A DNA stretch of 64,000 nucleotides from Camelus bactrianus (Eukaryota > Chordata > Mammalia > Artiodactyla > Camelidae): contig NC_133543.1 of NCBI RefSeq assembly GCF_048773025.1, forward strand, positions 9,207,365-9,271,364. The letters are read 5' to 3'. Positions within the stretch are counted from its first letter, which is position 1. Every line of letters starts with the position of its first letter. Under the pieces are notes generated by a model. The model was not told where the DNA came from. It searched no databases and saw only the letters and a program-made list of their open reading frames with translations. The position numbers were made by a program, and so were the translations under genes. Below are positions 49,206 to 62,430 of the stretch, one piece after another.

Positions 49206-50179
49206 TACCTGAACCAAACAGGAAAGGAAGGAGTATCACAAAAGAAATTAACTTTCAGGTAGCATTAGAAATACTCCACTGAAACCTCTTAAAATTCTTC
49301 TTGGCTTTAAGTACCTTAATAAATACTTTTGACTCAGGGCGTTTTGTGCCTTAAAAACTAAATAAACATCTTTTGAATGATTAAGCTATAAAACTCCATT
49401 TACTCTCTTATAATAAAACATTTCTGAAGAGATATGCAAAAAATTTTGGTGAAGTATCAAATGGTAACAACCTAAGGCTTTGGAACCTGACAGAATGGCA
49501 TCAAATCTGGCATCCCCACCACACCCCAAACTGCAAGAAATTTTTTCATTGAATTCTGACATTGATGTACGTCTGTGAGCAGAGATTCCCACTGTCTTTC
49601 TCTTTGTACCATACTGTCTTTTCAAAGACATTTGCATAGCAAATAGGCTCAGAGCACAGAAACAATGTCTTCTACCAAGAGAAAGCAGTTTGTTCAAAAG
49701 CTTGGGAAAAAGAGAAAGGACCTCTCCCAAGATCAACGGGCAGGCATGCCCATTATAGAGGATTTGATTTCTATAAGCTCATGATCCCCCTCCTATAATA
49801 ACACATATTACATATGCAGGTATCTCATACTCTTCATGCATTCTATCAGAACTGGGGTTTGGAGAATTGGCAAAAATGCTGATACTCTGTCTCCTGACAT
49901 TTTGGTGAATAATAAACCCTCCTTGGTTTCTGATCCAAGAGTCTTGTGTCTTCTATCACCATCCAAGAAACTGTGGCAGATAAATTGTTAAACTGTAAAT
50001 CAAGTACAATCTCAGACTTTTCATAGTTCTTGACATTTACTGGGTAACCTTGAGAAATTTTTTTTTTAATTTTTTGAACTTCAGCTTTGTACTGTTGTGA
50101 AATTTAAAAGTGAGTATGCTTATGAATTTCCTAGTATACTATAAGTGTATACTATAAGCTAACAACAGTCAGAACTAGA

Positions 50180-53100
50180 AATAAGGGGGTGCCATAAGCA
50201 TCAACATGGCATGAGATGCTCTCCTTGTCTCTCTCCTTCAAATTGTAACCAGTAAAACATCCACAACTCAACAAAAGTGATTTGGCCCAACATACCTGAA
50301 TAGCAGGGAGTTCCACACACCTGTACACATAAAGGTGGGTGGACTGGGACACATAGAGAAGGCAAAATAAAAGGAATAGCAGAGACAGTGCTTGTGGTCC
50401 TGTACCCTTGGCCATAGCAACTAAGCCCATAGCCCCAGAGAACCAGGTAGCAGCAGGGAAGGAGGCATACATGACTCCAGCCTCCAGGCTTTCAGCTGAG
50501 GTGGTTCCCATTGCCACAGGGAACTAGACAGCAGTGGCAGTGGGGCCTGCAACTGGTCCTACCAACCATGAAGGTACCTACAACTCCAGTCCTCTCCATC
50601 CACAGCAGTAAGACTTGCAAACTCAGTAACTCCAGATGCAGCAGAGGCACCAAAGACTCCCTATCCTTCCCTTCTCCCCAAATGCAGCAGAGCCTGTGAC
50701 TCAGGAGCTCTTGGACACAGTGGAGGTGCCTGCCATCTCAATGCCCAGGAAATGATGCCAGCTACAACAGTAACGATGGCACAAGGGCATAAGCAACTAC
50801 AATGAGGGAACCAGTGATACCTCTGGCAAAGGTGGCAGAGGGTGCAAAGTGCTGACTCTCAAATATAACCAGTGGCAGCTCAGGTGAGAGAAACTAAAAA
50901 TTTGTGTTATAATGCAACCTACTGAAAAACAAAAGAAAGGCCTCTAATTACTAATCTAGTAAATCATTAGAAAAAATTTTTAATTTACCTGAATAATAAA
51001 GGTGTTCACTACTTCAAATGTGGCAGCATAGAAACAGCTCATCAAGCACCATGAAAAACTACAGTACCACAGTAACACAGAATCACAAGAAGAAAATAAC
51101 AATTCTCCAGAAAACAAACTTAAAATCACAAAATACTGTGAACTAACTGATGGAGAATTCAAAATAGCTGTCATGAAAAAACTCAATGAGTTACAAAAAG
51201 CTCAGAAACACAGTTCAATAAACTCAAGAATAAAGAGACAAACTCTAAAAGGAACCAAACAGAACTTCTGGAGCTAAGAACTCAATAAATGAGATGAAAG
51301 ATACATTAGAAAGCATTGGAAATAGACCAGATCATATGGAAGAGAGAATAAGCAAGCTCAAAAAGAAAAATAGAGAAAAAATAAATGTAGAAGAGAGAAG
51401 AGGAAGAAGAAGGAGAAGAGGAAGAGGAAGAAGAAGAGGAAGAAGGAGGAAGAGGAGGGAGGAAGAAGAGGAAAAAGAAATATTTTATGAGAACTCTATT
51501 AGAAAGGAAATGTTAGGGTAATGGGTATCCTAAATGAGAAAAAAGGGAAAAAAGGTACAGAGAGTTTATTTAAAGAAATCATAGCTGATAACATCCCAAA
51601 CATGGGGAAGGAATTAGATATACAAGTTCATGAAGCTAAAGCAAATACCTATTTACCTCAATGCAAAAAGACCTTCTCTAAGACACAATATATTGAAACT
51701 GTCAAAAGTCAATGACAAAGAATTTTAAAAGCAGTCATATAAAAAAGAATAACAGCCTAAAAAGGGAACTCCATTAAGCTATCTGTAGATTTCTCAGTAG
51801 AAACTCTATAGGCCAGGATAGAGTGCAATGGCATCTTCAAAATATTGAAAGATAAACACTGCCAGCTGAGAATACTCTATACAGTAAAGTTATCCTTCAG
51901 ATATGAAGAAGCAAAGCTTTTCCCAGAACAACAACAACAACAACAAAAAAGCTTAGAGAGTTTATCACCACTAGACTACCAGACTTGCTTTACAATAAAT
52001 TTTAAAAGAGCCCTTCTACCTGAAATGAAAAGAAAAAATTACATAAAATTTTAAGGTGAGAAATTAGAATCATAAAATTGAAATCAGAAAATTGTAGGTT
52101 GTTAACATTTAACTCTAGAATAAAAGATAAAGGGGAAAATCAGTAAAAATAACTATAGCTGCTTCTATTTTGGTAATAAAACCACAAAATAAAGAGAGAT
52201 ATTTGAGATGACAAGAACATAAAAGAGAAAGAGGAAAAATGACAAAACCCATAGAGGCAAATTCAGGTAAGATGCTATCAAGAGGAAAAGGACTATTTTA
52301 TTTATGAGATATTTTATACAAACTTCATAAAAACCATGAAACATGAAACTAGAGCAGACACATAAAAAAGAAAGAAAAAAGAGAAAAATATGGAAGAAAT
52401 TTACCAAAATAGAATGGCAGACAGAAACAATAGGAAAACAACAACAACAACAGAGATATAGAACAACCAGAAAACAAAACACAAAATGGAAGTACTAGGT
52501 CCTCATTAATCAATGATCACCCTAAATGTAAATGGACTTAATTGAAACACCAATTGAAACTCAGAGTGGCTGGATGGAATAAAAAATAAAACCCAAGTAC
52601 ATGCTGTCTTCAGGACACTCAACTCATCTCTAAAGAAAAACACTGACTCAAGGGGAAAAGATGGAAGATGATGCTCTATACAAATGACAGCCAAACAAAA
52701 GTGGACATAACCATACTCTATCAGACAAAATAGAATTCAAACCAAAAGTGGTAACAAGAGATAGAGATGGACATAATATGATAAAAGGGACTTTTCATCA
52801 AAAAGACACAACAGTTATTAATACATATGCACCCAACAGAGGAGCTCTAAAATGGATAAAACAATTAGTAACAGAGCTAAGGGGGAAATTGACAGCAACA
52901 CAATAATAGTAGGGAATTTTAAGACTTCACTTATACCAATGAATAGATAATTGAGACAGGAAGTCAACAAGGAAGCAGCATCAATAAATGAAACATGAGA
53001 CAATATGGACTTAATAGATTTTATGGAACATTACATCCAAATGCAGCAGAATACATATTCTTTTTGAGTGTACATGGAACATATCAAGAATAGATGTTAG

Positions 53101-56100
53101 GACACACAAAATGATTTCAATAAAGTTAAAAAGACTGAAATGATATCAAGCATCTTTTCTGATCACAATGGTATGAAACTAGATATCAAGTATAAGAAAA
53201 TAGCTAGAAAAATCGCAGTTTGTGAAAAGTGAGCATGTTACTGAACAACTACTGGATTAATTATGCAATCAAATGAAAATAAAAAATACACCTGAAGACA
53301 AACAAAAATGAAAATACAACATACCAAAATCTATGGGATGCAGCAAAAGCAATACAAATGGAGAAGTTTATAGCCATAAAAGTCTACCTCAATAAATCAG
53401 AAAAATCTCAAATATATATTCAAACTTTATACTTAATAGAACTAGGGGGGAAAAAAAGAACAAACAAGGCCCAAAGTGAGTAGAAGGAAGGAAATAATAA
53501 AGATCAGAGTGGAAATCCATGAAATAGAAACTAAACAGGTAGCAGAAAAGATCAATGAAATGAAGAGCTAGTTCTTTGAAAAATAAACAAAATTGACAAA
53601 CTTTTAGCTTTTATCACTAGGGAAAATAAAAGGAAGAAGCTTCCAGTAAATAAAATCAAAAAAGAAAGAGAAGAAATAACAAAAGATATCACAGAAATAT
53701 GAAGGATTGTAAGAGAATACGATGAATAGCTCTATGTCAATAAACTGGACAACCAAGAAGAAATGAATAAATTCTTAACAATCATACAATGTTCCAAGAC
53801 TAAATCATGAAGGAACAGAAAATCTGAATAGACCAATCACTGGTAAGAAATTAAAACAGTAATCAAAAACCTCCCAAAAAACAAAATTTTAGGACCAAAA
53901 TGGCTCTACAGGTGAATTCTACCAAACATCCAAAGGAGAATTAATATCCAATTCCTCTCAAACTCTTCCAAAAACTGAAGAGGAAAAACAGTTTTTAACT
54001 CATTTTATGAGGCCATCATTACCCTAATACCAAAACCAGACAAGTACAACACAAAAAAAGAAAATTATAGCTGAATATCTCTGATGAACATATATGCAAA
54101 AATCCTCTACAGATATTAACAAACTGAATACAGCAGTGGATTAAAAAGATCATACACCATGGTCAAGTGGGATTAATTCCTAGGATGAAACTATGGTTAA
54201 ACATCTGCAAATCAATGTGAGATTATATTTATATATAAAATAACAAAGTGAATATACATATGTAACATTAACAAAATGAAAGATAAATATCATATATTCA
54301 ACTCAATAGATACAGAAAAAGTATTTGACAAGATTCAACACTTTTTTATGACCAAAAACACTCTCAATCAAATGGGTATAGAAAAAATGTACTTCAACAT
54401 AATAAAAGACATATATGATAAAGCCAAAGCTAACATAATACTCAGAGATAAAAAATTGAAAGCTGTTTTTTTCTAAGAAGAGGAACAAGATAAGGATGCC
54501 CACTCCCACCACTCATTAAACACAGTATTAAAAATGCTAGACAAAGCAGTTAGGCAAAAAGAAATATAGAAATAAAAAGAATCCAATTTGGAACAGAAGT
54601 TAAGACTGTCACTATGTGCAGATGACATGATTATATAGAAAATCCTAAAGACTCCACCAAAAAACACTATTACAAATAATAAATGAATACAATAAAGTTA
54701 CAAGATACAAAATCAATATACAATTTTTTTCATTTCTACACACTAACAACAAACTAGAAGAGAGAGAAATTAAGAGAACAATCCTATTCATAATTGCAAC
54801 ATAAATAAACAGATAAATAAAATGCCTAGGAATAAATTTTAACAAGTTGCTGAAAGGCCTGTACACTAAAATCTATAAGACACTGCTGAAATAAACCGAA
54901 GACACAAAGAAATGGAACAGTTAGAAATGTCTATACTACCTAGAGCAATCCACAGGTTAAATATAATCTGTATCAAAATTCCAACAACATTTTTCAAAGA
55001 AACAGGAAAAAATGCTAATATTTATATGAAACTACAGAAGATACTAAGTAGCTGAAGCAATTTTCCAAGAAAAAAGGACAGAGCTGGAGATGTCACACTC
55101 TCAGATTTCAAATTAAACTACAAAGCTATAGTAACCAAAACAGCGTGATACTGGAAGAAAAGCATACATATGTATCAGTGGGGCAGAATTGAGAGCCCAG
55201 AAATAAGCTCACACACATATAGACAATTAATTTATGACAAAAGAGCAAAGAAAACACAATAAGAAAGGATAGCTTCTTCAATGAATGACACTAAGAAAGC
55301 TGGACAGCCACATGCAAAAGAATGAAACTAGACCACTATTTTCCACCACATTCAAAAAGCAACTAAAAATGGATTAAAGACTCAAATATAAGACATGAAA
55401 TCATAAAAAAAAGTAAAAGAAAGCATAGGCACACTGTCACTGATCTCAGCAATATCTTTCTGGATATGTCTCCTAAAGCAAGAGAAACAAAAGCAAAATG
55501 AAACAGAACAAAACAAAAAACAGATGGGATTATATCAAATTGAAAAGCTTCTGCACAGAAAAGGAAACCACAAACAAAATGAAAACACAACCTACTGAAA
55601 GGGAGTAGATATCTAAAAATTTTAAAGTCATATATACAACAAGGGGTTAATATTCAAAATATAAAAAGAATTCATATAACTCAACAACAACAAAAACCAT
55701 ATCAAAAAAAATGGGCAAATGATCTGAATAGGTATTTTTCCAAAGAAGACAAACAGATGGCTAACAGGGACATGAAAGATGTTCAACATTACCAATTATT
55801 AAGGTAATGCAAATCAAAACCACAATGAGATTTCATCACATACTCATTAGAATGGCTACTATCAAAAAGGCAAGAAATAACAAATATTGGAGAGGATGGA
55901 GAGAAAAGGGAACCCTCAGACACTGTTGGTTGAAATGTTAATTGATACAGCCATTATGGAAAACAGTATGGAGGATCCTCAAAAAATTAAGAATAGAATT
56001 ACCATGTGAGTCAGCTATACCAGTTCTGGGTATTTATCCACAAAATAGAAAAACAGTAACTAAAAATTATATATGAACCCCTATGTTCATGGCAGCATTA

Positions 56101-56600
56101 TTTACAATAGCCAAGATGTGGAAACAACCTAAATGAGCAAAGACAGATAAATGGATATAGGTGATATGGTATTTATCATCAATGAAATATTACTCATCTA
56201 TAAAAAAGAACAAAATCTTGCCATCTGAGACAAGATGGATGGATCTTGGAAGTATTATGCGAAGTGAGTTAAGTCAGATGAAGAAAGAAAAATACCATAC
56301 AATTTCAATCATATGTAAAAAAAAAATTAAATTTAATTAAATAATAAATGAGCAGAACAAAACAAACACATAGATACAGAGAACAGATTAGTGGTTACCA
56401 GAGGGGAAGGGGGTTAAAATGGGTAAAGGGAATCAACTGTATGGTGAAGGATGAAAACTGTACTTTTAGTGGTGAACAGGCTATAGTTCATACAGAAGTC
56501 AAATCATAATGCTGTGAACATAAAACTTATATAATAAGCCAATGTTATAAGCTAATGCTACCTCAATATTGTTTAAATAAATAAATAATAAATAAAGTAG
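50180..56600 (+). mobile_element. Long old L1 (L1M type), broken
   Basis: Order from left: possible 5' UTR (50,180-50,900); an ORF1 region from about 51,000, with coiled-coil kin sequence at 51,294 (MKDTLESIGNRPDHMEERIS) and the frame starting MGILNEKKGKKGTESLFKEI; an extended region between the ORFs as in older L1M families (51,720-52,050); and ORF2. ORF2 shows the endonuclease start (ITLNVNGLN-like, about 52,510), the RT block ([19 protein letters not shown]-like, 54,276-54,476), RQGCPLPPL, CADDMI at about 54,620, and the C-terminal end (55,700-56,250). A 3' UTR and AATAAATAAAT tail end near 56,600. Many stops and frameshifts, so it is dead. The 5' boundary is approximate and no clear target duplication was found. 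Confidence 0.88.
51393..51483 (+). repeat. (GAA/GGA)n purine tract in L1 ORF1
   Basis: About 90 bp of almost pure purine in the coiled-coil part of the L1 ORF1 remnant. In one frame it reads as an Arg/Glu-rich run, which makes an open frame of no biological meaning. Confidence 0.92.
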
Positions 56601-57651
56601 GAAAAAAATTAACAACAACAGCAACAAAAGAAATGGCAGGAGCAGCAGAGAGAGCTAACATTAAAAGAAAGCCAACATGGGGCTAATATATTACTAAGTG
56701 GCAGGTACAGGCTAATTTACTTAAGAAATGGAACAGGTGGGCTTGTTTCCTCCTTGGTTAAATGAGATAAATGAATTACGAAGAGTTGACAAGATTTGCC
56801 TGAGGTAACATATGGTAATTGTCAAAGGTGGGATAAAAAAAAAAATCAACTATCTCTGATTTCTAGGGGTCTCTCCAGCATGCATTTGCAGCTACGTGTT
56901 TAAGAGGAACTACATAGTAATTTGGATGAGTAGTTAGACATTCCTACCATTTGTAGAGGAATTACAGAAACACATGCCAAAAGAACGAAATATAACTCAT
57001 TTGTCTTTTGCTTGTTAGAAAAGAAAGCCCAGTCTACAGAATTTCTGTGGGCAAGATTCATGCATGAATTTAAAAAAAAAAAAATCATCCATGAATTCAG
57101 TTAATGTTGAACACGTTCTATCTTCCAGGCTATGTACTTCGAACCTTTGTCTACATTAGTATATTATGTCGTCCTCATAATACAAATGATCCTTCCCAAT
57201 ATCAATAATAAACTATACAGAATTCTGAATTTCACAAATTCCCATGCTAAATCCTCTAGAGAAATCTTTAAAAGATCCATAGATTCAGTCAATATTTCAA
57301 AATGAAAACAAAATCATGACTTTGACAGAATAATTAAACTTGTAAATATCATAAACTCCATGTTTTCTAACATAAATATGAAGACATATCTCTATATATA
57401 ATGCATGTATAAATACAGAAATGTATTCCACTGTGTCATTTCACAAATAACATTGTCTTATCTCAGCAAATATTTTTCTTAATCTGTCATATAGTGTATG
57501 TGTTTTATATATATATACATTTTTTAAGCTTCAGATTTTATAAAACAAACACCAAGCATGTCTTGCAAATATAATGTCTGATTACAAACCTTACTTTTAA
57601 AATATTTTCATTGTGTCAAACATTCAGTCAACATAAAAATAAACTTTTTAC
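56601..57651 (-). other. CSMD3 intron (downstream side)
   Basis: Intron sequence left of the sushi exon donor. No repeat or exon recognised; short A and TA runs only. Confidence 0.6.
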
Positions 57652-57846
57652 CTCTACAGATGGGAACAGGAAAATCCCATGAGGCTGTATTAACTGAATT
57701 GGCTATACAGGTGAGCTGAGGGTGGCCATCGAGGATATATCCAGTTACACAGCTGTAGCGGATCTTGTCCCCAACGTCAAACCTTGTACCATATAATACA
57801 CCTTTGGGTGGAACTCCTGGGTTTCCACAAGAGCTACTCTGCAATT
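57652..57846 (-). CDS. CSMD3: CSMD3 internal exon, first CCP/sushi domain
   Basis: This is one 65-codon exon of a large single-pass membrane protein of the CUB-and-sushi family, which is expressed mainly in brain and implicated in dendrite and synapse development. The exon begins after a good acceptor (pyrimidine tract ending TCTGTAG at 57,847). It ends at AGAG followed by GTAAAAAG (intron from 57,651). Both junctions are phase 1, as is usual for domain exons. The peptide begins LQSSSCGNPGVPPKGVLYGT and ends WDFPVPICR. It has the four cysteines of a sushi fold (SSSC, RYSC, QLTC, PIC) and the conserved Trp before the last cysteine. From memory it matches CSMD3 between the first and second CUB domains, around residues 170-235; the CSMD1 sequence I recall at this place clearly differs. 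There is no stop or frameshift. The neighbouring exons are not seen, so the downstream intron exceeds 57 kb and the upstream one exceeds 6 kb. The frame stays open past the donor, but that part is intron. Confidence 0.93.
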
Positions 57847-58329
57847 CTACAGAAGAGGGAAAAAAGGAGAGTTTACAGTTATTTTAAAATATATTTTAGT
57901 ATTTTAGATTTATAAAATTATATGTATATACAAATGTCATTTTTCCTTTTAAGAAGCTTTACAGAAAAGTGGAAACATCTTCTATTTCAAATACACAAAA
58001 GGAGAAGTATAGGAAAGGAACTAAATTTTACCTAATAGGTGTTAGTTGTCATTCTTTATGTTAGAAAAATTTAGATATTTTATATTATGTAAGCTTTGTA
58101 CCAATTTTTTAAAGTAGTATTACTCATATTTTACAGATAGTTAAAATAGATCAACACTATTTACATGTCTTCTTCGAAGTTACACTGTACTAACATGGTA
58201 ATATGCAAATCCAGTTTTATTAATATGCTCCCCATTACTCTGATGTTTCTACTTAACCCTAAACCATGATTATTCATCTGAAAAATACACATTTGGGGTG
58301 GAATTGTTTTTTAACTTAAGAAAAATACA

Positions 58330-58520
58330 GTGCAGTGAACAATGGACATATTTGAAGTTAGAATGCTTGGTCTAGAATTCAAGCTCTAATACTTGTGTAA
58401 CCTTGAAAATATAATGAGAATTATAACAATAAGTACATACGGTTGTAAAGTTTTAATTAGATCAGTATGCAGAATAACTGGAAAATGACTGATATATTGG
58501 AATATTTCACTTGTTGCCTT
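58330..58520 (+). mobile_element. MIR-like fragment
   Basis: GAAGTTAGAATGCTTGGTCTAGAATTCAAGCTC..ACTTGTGTAACCTTG.. follows the MIR middle; the rest is too diverged to align by eye. Confidence 0.5.
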
Positions 58521-61500
58521 GTTATTTTATTATTTACTGCTCAAAAGTATGTAATATACAAATATAAGAGATTTTTTAAGTAATATTCATTTCAAAGAAA
58601 AATACAATTTCACTGTAAGTGAGAAAAATAGAAAATATATAGAAATAGCAGAAGCTACAGAACTTAATGAATTTAGGGGAAAATTATATTTTCTTACATT
58701 ATTTTCTAAATTTTCTATTATATTACCTTTACATTATATTACTTTTATACTACAAATAATAATCAATAGAAATACAGTAAAGAATGAATATGAATGGGCT
58801 AAAAGGTAGTCCACATTGAGTAAAGTCTACGGTTCAGCTAATAGTATTATACAAATGTTAATTTCCTAGTTTTGACAGTTATGCTATGGTTACATAGCAG
58901 TTAATATTAAGGGAAGCTGGATAAGAGTATGTATACAGGAACTCTGTACTGTTTTCACAACCTACCTAAAAGTCTGAAATTACTGCAAAATAAAAGCTAA
59001 AAAATAATTACAATGCAAAAATAAAGTATGTTTCCATTTTGCCTTGGTATTCATCCTATTTAAGTTCCATGTGATATCATTTTATTTTAAAACAAATAAT
59101 TATAAACTATCCTAATACTGAAAATATCAAGAACAATATTAAGTAAAAATATCAGAATTTTTAAATGCTTTGTAAAATGTAGATGCAACTGTCCAAAAGC
59201 AGTGATCATTTATTGATACTTAGTGCAATATACAAAGCTGAAATTTTATATTCTTATCCATAATATGCTTCAAGTACTTTCAAGAGTGTTTAAGTGAACT
59301 CTTTTTTTGTTTAATTTTTCAATGACACTAAAAGGAAAAAAATCAATGATGAAGTTCAAATGAGGTCAGTCTGATCAATGAAAATTGTATTGAGGATTCC
59401 TAGAACTTGCACTACATGCATTAGAAATAAAGTATTTATCTTTACCTTGAAACAATTATTTTAGATCCTCAAACCTAGGAAAGTAAAGAACTTAACTAAT
59501 ATTAATTAAATGTCAATGATTTCTCTAAATAATAGGCCATTCCTTAAGCTTCCTCAGCATGAATGATGTATTATAAACCAATATTTGTAAAATATATGAA
59601 ATAACAGTAATCAAGGTTAATGAGCTCTAATATTTCACTTTGCTACTTCTCCAAGGTATATTCCACAGGTCCACTTTCAGCAAAATTTAAAACATACTTA
59701 TTGTCTGTAAACTTTGAGCAGTTCTTTACAAAATACTTTTGAAATGAACAGTTTATTTTGAAATAGTTAATTTTTTGGAAAACTCATTTGATTAATAGAT
59801 GAAATGTTTGAGGCAAGAGATGGTGAGATTAATAAGTTTAGATAAAATGAATAAGAATTCAATCTCTTGAATACAGTAATCAAAAAGAAAATACTTTTAA
59901 TGAAACTACCACTTGTGGCCTTAGAATCAATCCACTCCTTTCCCTCTCACCCCATAAGAAATAATTAAGGTCAGGACTTCAATTATCATGAAGTTATATA
60001 CCTAGGGGGAAAAGCAGTTTCCAAATTATTTCACAGCAGACAGTTAGGTATAGGAATAAAAGGAAAGAAAGAAGAAAGCTCTAAATAGTTGTTATACTCA
60101 GATTTAACTTTTATTTAAATGAACAAATGAAGATAGCCCAGAAAAAAAGAATCTAAAGCAAAAATGGAAAATTTATGAAGTGAATCAGTGTATGGATAAC
60201 AACACTGGTTGGAATTTTAATAGATTACCTAATCTATCCCTTGCCTTGTGGCTGACTTACTTCTAAACCAGAAGATAGATAAGAAATCAGGCTGCTTCAA
60301 AATAAAACTCAAAGGAGATAATTCCAAAATATGTCTGGTTCTCACGCTCAGGAAATTCCTGTTTCATTTGCCCTGTTCTTTGACCTTCATAAATAACAAC
60401 TACCCATCATCCTCTGTATACTAAGTAACCCGTGAAGACAGTTACTAAGTGTTTCACATTCAGGTTTAATATATCCCAATTCTATAGCCATTGTTCATGA
60501 ATTCTATTCTTCATCCTCTCCCAAACCTTTAATTCTGGACTTCTCTCTAAGCTGCCTATGTCCATTTTAAGATCAGACCCAAGAAAAACATGTTATTAAC
60601 TAGAAGAATTATATAACCCTATTTGATATAGCATCAAAAAATGCTATGTTCTGATTGAACATTCATCTTTTAGTCTTGATTTTTTAAAATAAATAGTGCT
60701 GCATATTTAAATTTTTAATTAAATTAGCTTTTTAATTTCTATAAGAGTTTTGGAACTAGCTAAGATAGACTAATTTTTAAACACTATTTCTACCAGCTAT
60801 CAAGAGTTCGAATTTCAGGGGAAAATGAAGATACACATAGTAGGTCATGTTCAGTGATACAGATTATAAACTTATTGCTAATATACAAGGTATTTGCAAT
60901 AAGTAGTGATTTTGTTTATTATAAAATCATTCTTAAAGAAAATAGAGATTTAAGCAATAAAATGAAGAATGCTCACGTAATTTATCAAATGTATATGCAA
61001 GATAGCCACACTGTGCTTGTCACTTCAATGTGCTTCTGAAGCAGATGATTAAATCTAAAAACAGAATTGCCAAATAGATTCAGCTATCTTTCTTCACCAA
61101 GAGATTACATTAATACATCAATCAAAAGGTTTAGATAATTAAAGTAAAAATACAGAATCTGATCAATTCTCATGTAATATTCCATAGTGCAAAGATTAAA
61201 ATGGGACTGGAGTATGTTAGGGGAGAGTAATACAAAATTATTTTCTTCATGCTGTTGATTGAGCATCGATCAAACTTTTTAATGCAAAGACTAATAAAGA
61301 AAATCCCTATGTACTGCAGCTTTATTTGAATTTACTCTTGGAATTATGCCACAAGATCATGTCTGTAAGACAAAACTAAAATACTTAGGGTGAGCAGTTT
61401 AGTGAATTGAGAATATCAGTACTGGAAAATGAGTCTGAAGACTTTACACACAAAATATGTCTCTGAAAATGTCAGAGATTCTTTATGTAATTTCACTGCT

Positions 61501-61919
61501 GTATCCACACCAAATGGATTGAGCAAAATTAAAAAATTTTTTTTTCCTGGAAAGATGTTTTCTTGTTTGCCTTCTCAGAGATATTGAAGTTATCAATAAA
61601 TAACATAAAAGTGATTTGGCAACATAAAGTGTAAAGGATTGTTATACAGCAAAAATTACTTTAAGCGATCCAAGATGAACAAAAATCCAATTGTGTTATA
61701 GAGGTTAGAGTTCGGTGACATTTGTCTATATTAGTTAAAAGAAAACATAAGAATAAATTACTTTATAAGTAACACAATTAATTTATTCATCAGAAGTCCT
61801 TGAGGGTTACCATTAACATTGCTCTGTGATGTGTACCAGTTAAGGTAACACCACTTACTTGCTTTCTACTAGTTTACAGTTTGAGAAAGGTAATAGCCTT
61901 AGTTGTTAAAATCAGTTCT

Positions 61920-62090
61920 GAGCCATACTCTGTTTTAAGCATTCATTTTCCCACCTTACATCTCACAAAATACCCAACACCATATATGATTTCCCACATT
62001 GTACAAAAAGGGCAACTGAGACTCAGATTAAGTAACTTTCCCAAGGCCACCCAAATAATAAATAGTAGACTTGTGGTTCAAGGCTATATG
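61920..62090 (+). mobile_element. MIR/L2-type fragment
   Basis: CACAAAATACCCAACACCATATATGATTTCCC..AAAGGGCAACTGAGACTCAGATTAAGTAACTTTCCCAAGGCCACCCAAATAATAAATAGTAGA..GTGGTTCAAGG fits the pattern well. Confidence 0.75.
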
Positions 62091-62159
62091 TCTCTAACAT
62101 AAAAGTCTTAGATCATTTCACAATTGCATATTGTTGCCCATGAAAAGCAGATATTCATT

Positions 62160-62430
62160 CTACCAGTGTTTATTAAGTAGCTATCATGGGCAATATTTTG
62201 AGGATATAGTTTTGCAAATAACAGACATAGCCTTGTCTTCATAAAGTTTATAACTTGATGGTGACCAGGGAAATAAATGACTACAGAATACTAATTATAA
62301 AGTACTAAGAAGGATAAAAGAAACATATAGGCTAACATGAAAGTATATAATTGAGAAAACTTAATTAGTCCTAATTCAGAGGAAGTCTTGAACAAATTTT
62401 CTGATGAAGTAAGGTTTAGAAACAGGATAA
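62160..62430 (-). mobile_element. L2 LINE fragment
   Basis: The plus strand shows the complement of the L2 3' region: CCAGTGTTTATTAAGTAGCTATCATGGGCAATATTTTGAGGATA, ATAGCCTTGTCTTCATAAAGTTTATAACTTGATGG, AGAGGAAGTCTTGAACAAATTTTCTGATG. Confidence 0.6.

Larger units (their letters stand above)
45656..50179. other. Noncoding DNA between L1 pieces
   Basis: Holds the MITE at 46.4 kb and the MIR/L2 pieces listed. The segment 49,390-49,985 has an LTR-like right side (AATAAACCCTCCTTGG.. then TCTTGTGTCTTC) but I cannot place it in a family. The rest is unassigned. Confidence 0.5.

Noticed and set aside
49386-49736. 116-codon minus-strand frame
   Set aside because: No recognisable domain, and it lies in a segment that may be an old repeat.
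51294-51715. Arg/Glu-rich plus-strand frames
   Set aside because: They are L1 ORF1 remnants interrupted by a GAA/GGA microsatellite.
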